In this document: positions 51,497 through 60,665 of the stretch, in pieces | How the letters are laid out: every line of letters begins with the position of its first letter | Numbering within the stretch: position 1 is the stretch's first letter | Origin: Anaerolineae bacterium | Lineage (GTDB): Bacteria; Chloroflexota; Anaerolineae; Aggregatilineales; UBA3940 | Direction of reading: 5' to 3' | NCBI GenBank assembly: GCA_016926255.1 | Contig: JAFGOY010000002.1 | Coordinates: 1-64,000 of the forward strand | Length of the DNA: 64,000 nt | Made by a program: the position numbers and the translations under genes | Notes under the pieces: model-generated | What the model was told of the DNA's origin: nothing | The model's database searches: none | What the model saw: only the letters and a program-made list of their open reading frames with translations

Positions 51497-51537
51497 ATTT
51501 AACATCGTCATACCTTTACCAGGGATACACTGCGAAC

Positions 51538-51951
51538 ATGAACAACATCGTCGCAACATGGTTTGACACCTCCAAGACCCAAATACTACTGACATACCAG
51601 AACGGATGGACCTGGGACGACTGGCTGTCATTGGACGAAACACTGGTGCAATGGCTGAACCGCGCCGATCACGAGATCGACCTGGTTCACGATATCCGGA
51701 GCGCGGAACTTCCCATGGATACCCTGAGCCGCCTGCCCGTTATTTCCAGCAGAACGGTCGGCCCCTGCCACCCACGCGCAGGGAACGTTGCCATAGCCGG
51801 GAGCGGCCCATCACAGGAAATCCTGGCCGACATTCTATCGCGCCTGTACGATAATAATGGGCGGCATATCCAATCAACGCCTTCAATCGAGGAGGCGGCT
51901 GATTTTCTGGTATCGTGCCGCCAACTGCTCGATACCGGGCAGTTGAACTAG
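51538..51951 (+). CDS. hypothetical STAS/anti-anti-sigma-like small protein
   Basis: 137 aa from MNNIVATWF. One compact domain: IVATWFDTSKTQILLTYQNGWTWDDWLSLDETLVQWLN, then VHDIRSAELPMD, and a C-terminal EEAADFLVSCRQLL helix. The alpha/beta pattern resembles SpoIIAA/STAS-like proteins, with weak confidence. Function unknown. A hairpin terminator follows. Confidence 0.65.
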   Translation: MNNIVATWFDTSKTQILLTYQNGWTWDDWLSLDETLVQWLNRADHEIDLVHDIRSAELPMDTLSRLPVISSRTVGPCHPRAGNVAIAGSGPSQEILADILSRLYDNNGRHIQSTPSIEEAADFLVSCRQLLDTGQLN

Positions 51952-52007
51952 CGTTCATTTCCGGGAAAACACCGGGCTAAAATCGAAACGCCACCGACGG
52001 CAACCGG

Positions 52008-52032
52008 GGACAACCAGTAAGGTTGTCCTTTC
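52008..52032 (+). terminator. intrinsic terminator
   Basis: Perfect stem GGACAACC/GGTTGTCC, loop AGTAA, then TTTCT; an outer GGCAAC/GTTGCC pair extends it. Confidence 0.7.
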
Positions 52033-52136
52033 TAGTTGCCGGCTCGTCCTCCCACCCCACTTGGCAAGCAACCCTACACCAGATAACATATCAGTAGTCC
52101 GTTTTGTATCGATCACAACCATTCCGGGAGAATGTT

Positions 52137-53492
52137 ATGCGCAGGTCGCCGCCCGCAATCACCGCAATATGTTTCGCGATATGGCTGACTGCCTGCCAGT
52201 TGATCGGCCCGACCGAGGGAACGAACCAGAGCGAGGATGTCGTTCCGACGGCCACCGTCCCGGCCCCCACGCTGGAAGCGGCGGCGGACACCGAAGAGAT
52301 CGCACCGGTGGACGAGGAGCCTGTCGACGAGAGCGGGCCATTGATCCTGACCGTGTGGACATCGGAACGCCATGCGCCGTCGAGCGAGTCGCCCGGCGGG
52401 CAGGTTTTACTGGAACAGCTCGCCGCCTTCGACGAGGCACGCCCGGATATCCAGGTCGAAGTGTACGTCAAGCGGGTCAGCGGCCCCGGCAGTATGCTCG
52501 CCTACCTTCGCAGCGCCCCGACAGTCGCCCCTGACATCCTGCCCGACCTGGTGCTGCTCGACCGCGAGGCGCTGGTGCAGGCTGCCAGCGAGGAACTGGT
52601 CGTGCCAATCGAGACACTGATCGACCCGGCGGTGGTGTCCGAACTGTACCCGGCGGCGGTTGAAGTGGGATCGGTCGATGAAACACTGATCGGGCTGCCT
52701 TACGTGTTAGAAACCGAGCATATCATCTACCGCACGTCGATCTATAAAGCCCCGCCCGTCACCTTCGAAGCCGTGCTGGAAAGCCCGGAGCCATTCATCT
52801 TCCCCGCCGGGACAATCGGCAAAGTCAACCGCACCACGCTGACCCAATACCTGGCGGCGGGGGGCACGCTGATCGACGAGAATGGCGACCCCGCATTGGA
52901 CATAGATGCACTCAATGCCGTGCTGGACTTCACCGCCGAGGCCCGAGAGAAGGGGGTGATCGACCCGGCGCTGTTCCAGCTTACCGATCCAGCGGAAAGC
53001 ATGGAGATGTACATCACCCGGCAGACATCGCTGGCCGTGACGACATCGACTAACTATCTGCACGAGATCGAGGTGCTGCGCAGCACCAGCGCTGCGGCGA
53101 TTCCGAACGTCGATGGCATCCCCTTTGCGCTGGCAACCGGCTGGTCGTGGTGTGTAACGACCGACGACCTCGACCACCAGACGGCGGCAATGGCGCTGCT
53201 CAACTTTGTGCTGAACCCGATCAACCAGGGCGAATACACTCAGGCCAGCGGATGGCTGCCGACACAGTCCCGGTCGCTGACCGTGTGGGGCGATGGCAAC
53301 GAATACGCCCAGTTCGCCGATCAACTTCTCGAAAACGCGATCATGCGGCCCAGCGCCACGACAATCGGCGAAACCGGGATGGCGATCCAACAGGCATTGG
53401 AAGACGTGTTGATTGATGAGATGCTGCCTGCCCAGGCAACCATGAAAGCCGTCCAGTCGCTGACACCTGAGTCAGTTGAACCGGCTTCCTGA
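52137..53492 (+). CDS. ABC-type extracellular solute-binding lipoprotein (family 1)
   Basis: 451 aa from MRRSPPA with CGGGAG six bases upstream. Signal peptide with lipobox WLTAC, an acidic Pro-rich linker to about 75, then a sugar-binding-protein fold: LILTVWTSERH, FDEARPDIQVEV, PDLVLLDREAL, IGLPYVLETEHIIYRTSIY and SGWLPTQSRSL. No ABC permease or ATPase gene is adjacent, so it serves a transporter encoded elsewhere or has another role. Ligand unknown, probably carbohydrate. Confidence 0.88.
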   Translation: MRRSPPAITAICFAIWLTACQLIGPTEGTNQSEDVVPTATVPAPTLEAAADTEEIAPVDEEPVDESGPLILTVWTSERHAPSSESPGGQVLLEQLAAFDEARPDIQVEVYVKRVSGPGSMLAYLRSAPTVAPDILPDLVLLDREALVQAASEELVVPIETLIDPAVVSELYPAAVEVGSVDETLIGLPYVLETEHIIYRTSIYKAPPVTFEAVLESPEPFIFPAGTIGKVNRTTLTQYLAAGGTLIDENGDPALDIDALNAVLDFTAEAREKGVIDPALFQLTDPAESMEMYITRQTSLAVTTSTNYLHEIEVLRSTSAAAIPNVDGIPFALATGWSWCVTTDDLDHQTAAMALLNFVLNPINQGEYTQASGWLPTQSRSLTVWGDGNEYAQFADQLLENAIMRPSATTIGETGMAIQQALEDVLIDEMLPAQATMKAVQSLTPESVEPAS

Positions 53493-53545
53493 TAACTATT
53501 AGCAGGTTTCCAGGATCGGGGAAACCCGGTCGATAAGGATTCACC

Positions 53546-54889
53546 ATGCTGAGACGGAGCTACCGGCAAAACGAGCCGCCCGATCTGCTCTTTGATGACC
53601 ACGAGGATCATATCTGGAGCCTCGTGAGTGCGGCGATGGCTGCCGCCGACCCGGCCAGGGCGCTCGAATCGAACTGGCCCTGGGTACTCTCCAAGGCGGA
53701 GCGGTTCTATATTGTCGGCGCGGGGAAAGCCGCGCTGGGGATGAGCCTGAAAGCGGAAGAACTGTGCGGCGACCGTCTGCTCGGCGGCGCGATTGCAGTT
53801 ATACCGGAGCGCCTGTCGCGGCTGCTTGAGAGCATCCAGGATCATGACCTGGCTTTCGAAGCGTTCCCGGTGGCCCACCCCTACCCCGACGAACGAAACG
53901 TGCGTGCAGCGGAAGCGATCGCTGACATGGCCCGCCGCGCCGGGGAAGGCGATCACCTGCTGGCGCTGATCTCAGGCGGTGGGTCGGCGATGCTGACGCT
54001 CCCAGCCGAAGGGTTGACACTCGACGACCTTGCGTCGATTACCAGGGCTTTGCAGCGGGCCGGTGCGCCGATCACACAGTTGAACATGGTGCGCAAACAC
54101 TGCGAGCAACTCAAAGGCGGCGGTCTGGCCCGGCTCGCCTACCCCGCCCAGGTCTGGGCGTTCATCCTCTCGGATGTAGTCGGCGACTCGCTGAACGTGA
54201 TCGCCTCCGGGCCGACTGCGCCCGATCCAACCACCTACCAGGACGCGCTCGACGTGCTGCACTATTATAACGTCGAGGAGGACGTCCCGAATGTCACCCG
54301 GCACCTGAGAGCAGGCGCGCGCGGTGAGGTGCCGGAAACGCTCAAGCCAAGCGACGAAGCGCTGGCACACGTCACCAACATGCTGATCGGCAGCAACCGG
54401 CTGGCGCTGGAAGCGGCCCGCAAGCACGCCATCGAGCACGGCTGGCGCGTGGTTGGGTTCGAGTTCGGGGTCGAGGGAGAGGCGCGGATCGCCGGGATGA
54501 ATCTGGCGCTCCGTTCACAGGACATCCTCCAACGGCCCGACCGCCCGGCGTGCTACCTGCTCGGCGGGGAGACGACGGTCACCGTACACGGCGACGGTCG
54601 GGGCGGTCGATGCCAGGAACTGGTATTGGCGGCGGCGATCCAGTTGGAGGGGATCGAGAATGTGGCAGTGGCCGCTTTTGCCACCGACGGGATCGACGGG
54701 CAGAGCGACGCTGCCGGGGCGTTCTGCACCGGCCAGACGGTTGCGCGTGGCCGGGAGATGGGACTCAACGCCGCCCGCTACCTGAACAATAACGACAGCT
54801 ATACTTTCTTCCAGCAGGTCGGCGGGCTGATCGAGCTTGGCCCGACCGGGACGAATGTCAACGATATTGCGATTGCGCTGGTATATTAG
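53546..54889 (+). CDS. glycerate 2-kinase (MOFRL family)
   Basis: 447 aa. GLYCTK/TtuD-type kinase: IVGAGKAALGMSLKAEEL, ALISGGGSAMLTLPAEGLTLDDL, SDVVGDSLNVIASGPTAPDPTTY, and C-terminal MOFRL domain with LLGGETTVTVHGDGRGGRCQELVLAAAI and TDGIDGQSDAAGAF. Phosphorylates glycerate to 2-phosphoglycerate. Its 3' end (QQVGGLIELGPTGTNVNDI) reappears as a diverged fragment at 61291-61374. Confidence 0.93.
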   Translation: MLRRSYRQNEPPDLLFDDHEDHIWSLVSAAMAAADPARALESNWPWVLSKAERFYIVGAGKAALGMSLKAEELCGDRLLGGAIAVIPERLSRLLESIQDHDLAFEAFPVAHPYPDERNVRAAEAIADMARRAGEGDHLLALISGGGSAMLTLPAEGLTLDDLASITRALQRAGAPITQLNMVRKHCEQLKGGGLARLAYPAQVWAFILSDVVGDSLNVIASGPTAPDPTTYQDALDVLHYYNVEEDVPNVTRHLRAGARGEVPETLKPSDEALAHVTNMLIGSNRLALEAARKHAIEHGWRVVGFEFGVEGEARIAGMNLALRSQDILQRPDRPACYLLGGETTVTVHGDGRGGRCQELVLAAAIQLEGIENVAVAAFATDGIDGQSDAAGAFCTGQTVARGREMGLNAARYLNNNDSYTFFQQVGGLIELGPTGTNVNDIAIALVY

Positions 54890-54924
54890 TCTATCCGAAA
54901 TCCACTGCGTGAACTTCGGATAGA
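54890..54924. repeat. CTATCCG hairpin repeat, site 1
   Basis: Ten-base arms TCTATCCGAA/TTCGGATAGA directly after the glycerate-kinase stop. Related hairpins follow other genes at 57454, 59997 and 62758. May act as a transcript end. Confidence 0.7.
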
Positions 54925-55066
54925 TGCGGATCGTGTAACGAGTATGGCAATTTCTCGATCCTGACTCTCTCAACATTACTGAAAGAGGAGCCAGTCACTA
55001 CTATCATATTCGGGCCTCTGACCACGAATGACAATAACCCCAAATCGATGAGAAGGCAGACAACTT

Positions 55067-55606
55067 GTGACTCGAATACGGCTAATCTATAAACGTGGGG
55101 TTGAAGCAATCTTCAGTACAAAACTTGGCTCCCGGATCGGTATGAATGCTGCCAGTCACATCGACCCCTTCCTGTTGAAAATGACAAAGGGAAGGTTAAG
55201 CGCAGGAAGCCCATGGGGGTATCCAGCCTTATTGCTAACAACGACCGGCGCAAAATCCGGCCTTAAGCGCGAAACCGCCCTTCTGTTCTTCCACGACGAG
55301 GATCGTATCGTGATAGTTGCGTCCAATGGCGGTGGCCCTCGGCACCCTGGTTGGTATTACAACCTGAAGTATACGCCAGAGGCTGAAGTGCTGCTGCACA
55401 ACTACAGCGGCACTTATACCAGTTACGAGGCTGCCGGTGAAGAACGCAGTCGTTTATGGATCAAGGCGAACGAACGTTGGTCGGGATACGAAACGTATCA
55501 AAAAAGAGCAGGTAACCGGCTCGTCCCCATCATGGTTCTGACCAGTGGTGATCGTGACCGTCTACCGTACCAGCAAGATCGACAAATACTGGAGCAAGGA
55601 CGATGA
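55067..55606 (+). CDS. deazaflavin (F420)-dependent nitroreductase family protein
   Basis: 179 aa, GTG start. DDN-like split-barrel features: GYPALLLTTTGAKSGLKRETALLFF, IVIVASNGGGPRHPGWYYNLKYTPEAEV, then FTxYEAxGEER-like TSYEAAGEERSRLWIKANERW. Members bind F420 (or flavin) and reduce quinones or enones. Its stop overlaps the ATG of the next mini-gene (ATGA). Confidence 0.85.
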   Translation: MTRIRLIYKRGVEAIFSTKLGSRIGMNAASHIDPFLLKMTKGRLSAGSPWGYPALLLTTTGAKSGLKRETALLFFHDEDRIVIVASNGGGPRHPGWYYNLKYTPEAEVLLHNYSGTYTSYEAAGEERSRLWIKANERWSGYETYQKRAGNRLVPIMVLTSGDRDRLPYQQDRQILEQGR

Positions 55607-55725
55607 AAGTAACCTATGACGCCGAGGATCACATGGTGGGTATTGAGATACTTGACGCATCTCAGCGGGTGGTCAATGTGCACGGGGTCGAATATACGAT
55701 CACGGGGTTGAGGCCGGTTGCATAA
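55603..55725 (+). CDS. truncated DUF2283-like mini-protein
   Basis: 40 aa. MKVTYDAEDHMVGIEILDAS matches the two ends of DUF2283 proteins (about 67 aa) with the middle missing. Overlaps the upstream stop by ATGA, so it should be translated. It may be an internally deleted relic. Function unknown. Confidence 0.6.
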   Translation: MKVTYDAEDHMVGIEILDASQRVVNVHGVEYTITGLRPVA

Positions 55726-55936
55726 CCCTTCATCCCGAAATCCTCTGATCCTGTGCTGGGAAGAATCGATAGTCGTCAACAATTAAGAGCCGGGAGAATA
55801 TGAAGACGCCGCATCTGCGGCGCAGTCCTCCCTGCCGGGAATCGCATCGGTAGAACTACGGATTGTGTTCTTATATTTGTACACTTTATCCGCACTCTGA
55901 TTCTCAGATACACCCATCGTTCTCTCAGGAGTCATC

Positions 55937-57451
55937 ATGCTGCTAGAGATTGAAGCCAGTGCCGTCATCGCCGTCGACAGCCCGATCACCTGGGAGTTGG
56001 TGGGACAGGTTCCGTGTTTTTCCGCTGATGAGGTAAGTGCCGTTGCGCAGACCGTTCGCGCCGCCCAACCTGACTGGGCCGCGTGGCCTATCCGGGAGCG
56101 CACGCAGATCGTCAAACGTTTTCACGATATCGTCCTGCGCGACCGGGACGAGATTTTCGACATCCTCCAGGCCGAGACGGGAAAATCGCGGCGGGATGCT
56201 TTCGTGGAAATCTTCGCCGTCGCCTCCGAAGCCCGCTACTACGCTTATCACAGCCCGCGTCACCTCAGACCCCGCCGCGTCAAATCGGCCATTCCGCTGC
56301 GCGACCGCACAAAGGTGATCTACCATCCGCTGGGAGTCGTGGGGATCATCAGCCCGTGGAACTTCCCCTTCATTCTGTCGGTCAGCGATGCGATCCCCGC
56401 GCTGCTGGCCGGGAACGGAGTCCTGCTCAAACCGGCGACCCTGACCCCTCTCAGCGCGGTGTGGGGCCGCGAGAAGCTGATCGAGGCCGGGCTGCCCGCC
56501 GACCTGTTCCAGGTCGTGACCGGGCCGGGGCGCGACCTGGGCGATGCGCTGATCGACAACAGCGATTACGTGATGTTCACCGGCAGCACCGAAGTCGGGC
56601 GCTCGGTCGCGCAGCGGGCGGCTGGCCGCCTGCTCCCTTTCAGCATGGAGCTGGGCGGGAAGAACGCGCTGCTCGTGCTGCCCGATGCCAACCTGAAACG
56701 GGCGGCCCGCGTGGCTATCGAGGGGGCATTCAATAACTGCGGGCAGGTATGCATCAACTGGGAGCGCCTGTACGTCCATACGGATAGTTACGACGCGTTC
56801 CGCGAGGAGATCATCCGCCAGACGCGTGAGCTGCGGCTCGGCGCAGTGAAGGATTTCAGTGTCGATCTGGGTTCGGTCATCAGTGAGGAGCAGATTCAAA
56901 TCACCGAAAACCACCTTCAGGATGCCGTTCACAAAGGGGCGAAGGTGATTGTGGGCGGGCAGCGCCGCGAGGACATCGGCCCGCTGTTTTACGAGCCGAC
57001 CATCCTGGAAGACGTCCAACCCGGTATGGACGTCTGGTCAAAGGAGACTTTCGGCCCGCTGCTGGCGATGTATCGCTACGGATCGGTTGATGAAGCCGTC
57101 CACCTGATCAACGATTCGTGTTATGGGCTGCACTGCGGGGTCTTCACCAGAAACCGCCGCCAGGGTGAGCAGGTCGCTGCCCGGCTGCAGGCCGGGTCGG
57201 TTTCGGTCAACGACTCGTACATGAACTGGGCGGCGATGGATGCGCCGATGGGCGGCGTCAAGGAGAGCGGGATGGGGCGGCGGCATGGCCCGGAAGGAAT
57301 CCGCAAGTACACCGAACCGCAGACCATCGTCACCAACCTGACCGGATTCCAGATCAGCAGTTACGAGACGGCGCTGGCGATCAACGACCGACTGGCCGGT
57401 GCGCTGGTCGTCCTGCTGCGCCTGTGGCGGCGGATTCCATTTCTCCGGTAA
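55937..57451 (+). CDS. aldehyde dehydrogenase (succinate-semialdehyde dehydrogenase-like)
   Basis: 504 aa. ALDH signatures: VGIISPWNFPFILSVSDAIPALLAGNGVLLKPA, VMFTGSTEVGRSVAQRA, FSMELGGKNALLVL (catalytic Glu) and NNCGQVCINWERLYV (catalytic Cys). C-terminal extension ends RLWRRIPFLR, longer than usual and hydrophobic/basic, possibly membrane-associating. CAGGAG precedes the ATG. Followed by the GMC oxidoreductase, suggesting an alcohol-to-acid route on a hydrophobic substrate. Confidence 0.92.
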   Translation: MLLEIEASAVIAVDSPITWELVGQVPCFSADEVSAVAQTVRAAQPDWAAWPIRERTQIVKRFHDIVLRDRDEIFDILQAETGKSRRDAFVEIFAVASEARYYAYHSPRHLRPRRVKSAIPLRDRTKVIYHPLGVVGIISPWNFPFILSVSDAIPALLAGNGVLLKPATLTPLSAVWGREKLIEAGLPADLFQVVTGPGRDLGDALIDNSDYVMFTGSTEVGRSVAQRAAGRLLPFSMELGGKNALLVLPDANLKRAARVAIEGAFNNCGQVCINWERLYVHTDSYDAFREEIIRQTRELRLGAVKDFSVDLGSVISEEQIQITENHLQDAVHKGAKVIVGGQRREDIGPLFYEPTILEDVQPGMDVWSKETFGPLLAMYRYGSVDEAVHLINDSCYGLHCGVFTRNRRQGEQVAARLQAGSVSVNDSYMNWAAMDAPMGGVKESGMGRRHGPEGIRKYTEPQTIVTNLTGFQISSYETALAINDRLAGALVVLLRLWRRIPFLR

Positions 57452-57453
57452 TG

Positions 57454-57491
57454 ATCTATCCGGAAGTTTACTCCGTTCATTTCGGATAGAT
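57454..57491. repeat. CTATCCG hairpin repeat, site 2
   Basis: Arms ATCTATCCG/CGGATAGAT immediately after the ALDH stop; the interior shares CGTTCATTTCGGA with site 3. Confidence 0.7.
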
Positions 57492-57678
57492 GTTCCTCAG
57501 CCGGTACGACCCATTGACTGCACCGGAGAGTAACTCCCGCGCGTGGTTTTAGTTTTAACATTCTGGGATACAACTCAGCCGAATCTTAACCTCCGGGCAG
57601 GTCGAGGGGATAGTCTCCTGTCCGGCAGGGTTGGGCCGATTCCGGCAGCGATCTTTGAAGCCAGACAGAGGAGCGAGC

Positions 57679-59310
57679 ATGTCACAGGAGAACCACGACA
57701 AAACATACGATTTCGTCATCATCGGGTCGGGATTTGGGGGCAGCGTCTCGGCGATGCGCCTGACGGAAAAAGGCTACGACGTACTGGTGATCGAACGGGG
57801 TAAGCGCTACCGTGACGAGGATTTCCCGCGCAACGACATGGGCATCAGGAAGTTGTTCTGGATTCCGGCGCTGCGCTGCTTCGGCATCTGGCAGTGGACG
57901 CTGCTCAACGGGGCGATGATCACACACGGGCGCGGGGTCGGCGGGGGAAGCCTGGTCTACGCTAACGTGTTGATGGAACCCAACGACGAACTGTTCGAGA
58001 TGAAGGACTGGCAGGCTCCGGTCAACTGGCAAACCGTCCTGCGCCCGCATTATGACACCGCCAAACGGATGCTGGGCGTGACGACCAATCCCTGCCTGTG
58101 GGCTGCCGACGAAACACTCAAAAGCATTTCCGACGAACTGGGAACCGGTGATACCTTCCGCCCGACACAGGTGGGCATTTTCTTCAACGAGGGCAGCCCG
58201 GAAGGGGAGATCGTCCCCGATCCCTATTTCGACGGAGAAGGGCCAGATCGTCAGGGCTGCATTCACTGCGGCGGCTGCATGACCGGCTGCCGGAACAACG
58301 CCAAGAACACGATGGTCAAGAATTATCTTTACTTCGCCGAGAAGGGTGGGACGGAAGTCTGGCCGGAGACGATGGCGACGGATATTCAACCCCTGCCGGA
58401 GGGCCAGCCGGATGGAGCGCGCTATGAAGTCGTCTACAGGAACGCAACGGCCCTGCTTGGTAATTCCACCCGGCGAGTCCGGGGCCGGAACGTGATCGTG
58501 GCGGCCAGCGCCCTGGGAACCAACCGGCTCCTGTTGAACTGCCGGGATGTGACCGGTTCGCTGGCCGATCTCTCGCCCCGGCTGGGTGAAAAAATACGCA
58601 CCAACAGCGAGGCGATCACGCATGTCACCAGTCGGGAAAACGGGACGGATTACTCGAAAGGAATCGCCATCTCCTCGATTTTCCTGGCGGATGATATCAC
58701 CCAGATCGAGCCGGTGCGCCTGCCGGATGGATCGTCGCTGCTGGCGAAGGCACTGGGCGCGCCGCTGGTCGCCGCAAAGGGCGGCCTTCTGATGCGAAAT
58801 CTGCGGGCGCTCTGGGAGATCATCCGCCACCCGGTCGATTTCCTGCGTTACAAGGTTTTCCCCAACTGGGGACGGCGCGGCACGGCTCTGCTGATCATGC
58901 AAACCGAGGACAACCTGATGCGCTTCAAGCTGGGGCGTAATATCTTCACACTCTTCCGGCGCGGCCTGGTTTGCGTGCGGGACGACGAACGCCCGATCCA
59001 GACCGGCCTGGAGATCGGCCACCGGGTGACGCGCCGCTTCGCGGAAAAAATCGACGGCGTGCCGGGGGAATTCTTCAACGAGACGCTGCTCAACATCCCC
59101 TCGACGGCCCACATCATGGGCGGGGTTCCGTTTGGGCGAAACGCGGACGAGGGCGTGATCGACATCAACTGCGAGGTGTTCAACTATCCGGGCCTGTACG
59201 TGGTAGATGGGTCGATCATGCCGGGTAATCCGGGGGTCAATCCCAGCCTGACAATTACGGCGCTGGCCGAATACGCCATGAGCCGGATCGAATCAAAGAA
59301 CGGCAGATAG
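57679..59310 (+). CDS. GMC oxidoreductase (cholesterol-oxidase-like)
   Basis: 543 aa from MSQENHD with AGAGGAG upstream. FAD Rossmann motif FVIIGSGFGGSVSAMRLTEKGYDVLVIERG, GRGVGGGSLVYANV, a Cys-rich CIHCGGCMTGCRNNAKNTM segment seen in sterol-oxidase-like GMC proteins, and C-terminal GNPGVNPSLTITALAEYAMSRI with MGGVPFG (active-site region). It probably oxidises an alcohol, perhaps a sterol or terpenoid. Substrate not determinable. Confidence 0.92.
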   Translation: MSQENHDKTYDFVIIGSGFGGSVSAMRLTEKGYDVLVIERGKRYRDEDFPRNDMGIRKLFWIPALRCFGIWQWTLLNGAMITHGRGVGGGSLVYANVLMEPNDELFEMKDWQAPVNWQTVLRPHYDTAKRMLGVTTNPCLWAADETLKSISDELGTGDTFRPTQVGIFFNEGSPEGEIVPDPYFDGEGPDRQGCIHCGGCMTGCRNNAKNTMVKNYLYFAEKGGTEVWPETMATDIQPLPEGQPDGARYEVVYRNATALLGNSTRRVRGRNVIVAASALGTNRLLLNCRDVTGSLADLSPRLGEKIRTNSEAITHVTSRENGTDYSKGIAISSIFLADDITQIEPVRLPDGSSLLAKALGAPLVAAKGGLLMRNLRALWEIIRHPVDFLRYKVFPNWGRRGTALLIMQTEDNLMRFKLGRNIFTLFRRGLVCVRDDERPIQTGLEIGHRVTRRFAEKIDGVPGEFFNETLLNIPSTAHIMGGVPFGRNADEGVIDINCEVFNYPGLYVVDGSIMPGNPGVNPSLTITALAEYAMSRIESKNGR

Positions 59311-59361
59311 TTTCCGTACGGAGGACTGACCGGCACTTATTCATTCACACGGAGGACGATC

Positions 59362-59994
59362 ATGACAGAAGCGACTCTTCAGGCACTTGCCAACCTGCGC
59401 AGCCCCGACAATTTCCAATGGTATATCATCCCGATATTCGCCATCGTGATATATATCTACTTCAACGAGATCGAGAAGAAGAACTGGGATGTCGTATTTG
59501 CCGGATTAGCGTTCTACGGACTGGAATGGTTCATCGAACTGCTGAATGCCCTATGGCTGCACTTTTCACAGCATTCAGCCGTGTGGACCGCCCCCGCCGA
59601 CTCGGCTTTCCTGATCACCGTCGGGCTGAATATCGAAATCACGCTGATGTTCGCCTTCGCCGGGCTGGCTTTCGCCAAGCTGTTGCCCAAAGATAAAAAC
59701 CTCAAAATCCTCGGAATCAACAACCGGATTTTCATGGCCTTCACCAACGCGATTTTCTGCGTGCTGATCGAAATCGTGCTCAATCGCTGGGATGCGCTGA
59801 TCTGGGAATACTGGTGGTGGAACTGGTACAACCCGGTGCTGATCATCCTGATCGGCTATTCGCTGTACATGTTCTTCTCAACCTGGGTGCATGACATGGA
59901 ATCGATCAGGAAGAAGCTGCTGGTGGTGGGGATCATGTTCGGCGTTGATATCGTAGGCTACGGCCTGTTCATGGGAATCCTTGGCTGGATATGA
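59362..59994 (+). CDS. multi-TM membrane protein of the redox cluster
   Basis: 210 aa with about six membrane helices, Trp-rich (WEYWWWNWYNPVL). No family recognised. Acidic and aromatic residues (EWFIELLNALWLHF, WVHDMESI) lie within or near helices. Located 51 bases after the GMC oxidoreductase, so likely co-transcribed; may deliver substrate or accept electrons. Confidence 0.75.
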   Translation: MTEATLQALANLRSPDNFQWYIIPIFAIVIYIYFNEIEKKNWDVVFAGLAFYGLEWFIELLNALWLHFSQHSAVWTAPADSAFLITVGLNIEITLMFAFAGLAFAKLLPKDKNLKILGINNRIFMAFTNAIFCVLIEIVLNRWDALIWEYWWWNWYNPVLIILIGYSLYMFFSTWVHDMESIRKKLLVVGIMFGVDIVGYGLFMGILGWI

Positions 59995-59996
59995 GA

Positions 59997-60025
59997 CCTA
60001 TCCGCACCGTTCATTTCGGACAGGT
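59997..60025. repeat. CTATCCG hairpin repeat, site 3
   Basis: Arms ACCTATCCG/CGGACAGGT with one mismatch, right after the membrane-protein stop. Interior CACCGTTCATTT matches site 2. Confidence 0.6.
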
Positions 60026-60187
60026 ACAAAAAATCGATTTCTGGACAGCTTGATAGTTTGCCCTGATTTGGCAGCCCTTCAAAACGGGGCTTATACTATG
60101 ATTGGCACTGTTAAGTGGTGTCCCCCAAAGAGGGTGAGTCTGAAAACTATCAAGGGATTCGAGTATCTGGAAAGGGAAGAACTGTAC

Positions 60188-60622
60188 ATGACCGTTGTCC
60201 AGAATAGTATCAAAGTCAATGCAGCGCCGGAGACCATCGAGGCTTATTCACGTTATGCGGAAAGCTGGCCGGACTGGTTCCCCGGCGTGGTCAGCGTTGG
60301 GGTTGACGATGCATATCCGGACGTTGGCAGCGTTGCACAGATTGAATTTCAGGCAGCAGGCGTAACGTTCGAACTGACCTTCACCGTGCTGGACTACGTG
60401 CCCGGTGTGCGGGTCGAGTATGAAATCCAGGGGATGGCGCATGGCCGCGCCAGCTTCGATCTCGCGCAGGATGGCGGCGAACAATGGGTCGCGGCAGAGA
60501 TCGAGTATGAACTGCCCGGCGGGGTGTTAGGGCGTATCGCCGACCGGGCGGTGGTCGAGCAGCGGGTAGAAGCGGCGCTGGCGGAAGCCCTCGCCAACCT
60601 GAAAGCGGGAGCCGAAGGCTGA
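60188..60622 (+). CDS. SRPBCC (polyketide cyclase/START-like) protein
   Basis: 144 aa from MTVVQNSI with GGGAAG eight bases upstream; the longer frame before it has no family match. START-like fold: IKVNAAPETIEAYSRYAESWPDWFPGVVSV, VAQIEFQAAGVTFELTFTV, and C-terminal helix EQRVEAALAEALANLKAGAE. Binds a hydrophobic ligand; likely partner of the oxidoreductases. Confidence 0.85.
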   Translation: MTVVQNSIKVNAAPETIEAYSRYAESWPDWFPGVVSVGVDDAYPDVGSVAQIEFQAAGVTFELTFTVLDYVPGVRVEYEIQGMAHGRASFDLAQDGGEQWVAAEIEYELPGGVLGRIADRAVVEQRVEAALAEALANLKAGAEG

Positions 60623-60665
60623 TCCCGGCGCGGACAAAATAAAAGCATCGGTACAGGAGCCAGCT

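Noticed and set aside
52137-53492. A full ABC sugar import operon
   Set aside because: No permease or ATPase gene follows; the next gene is a glycerate kinase.
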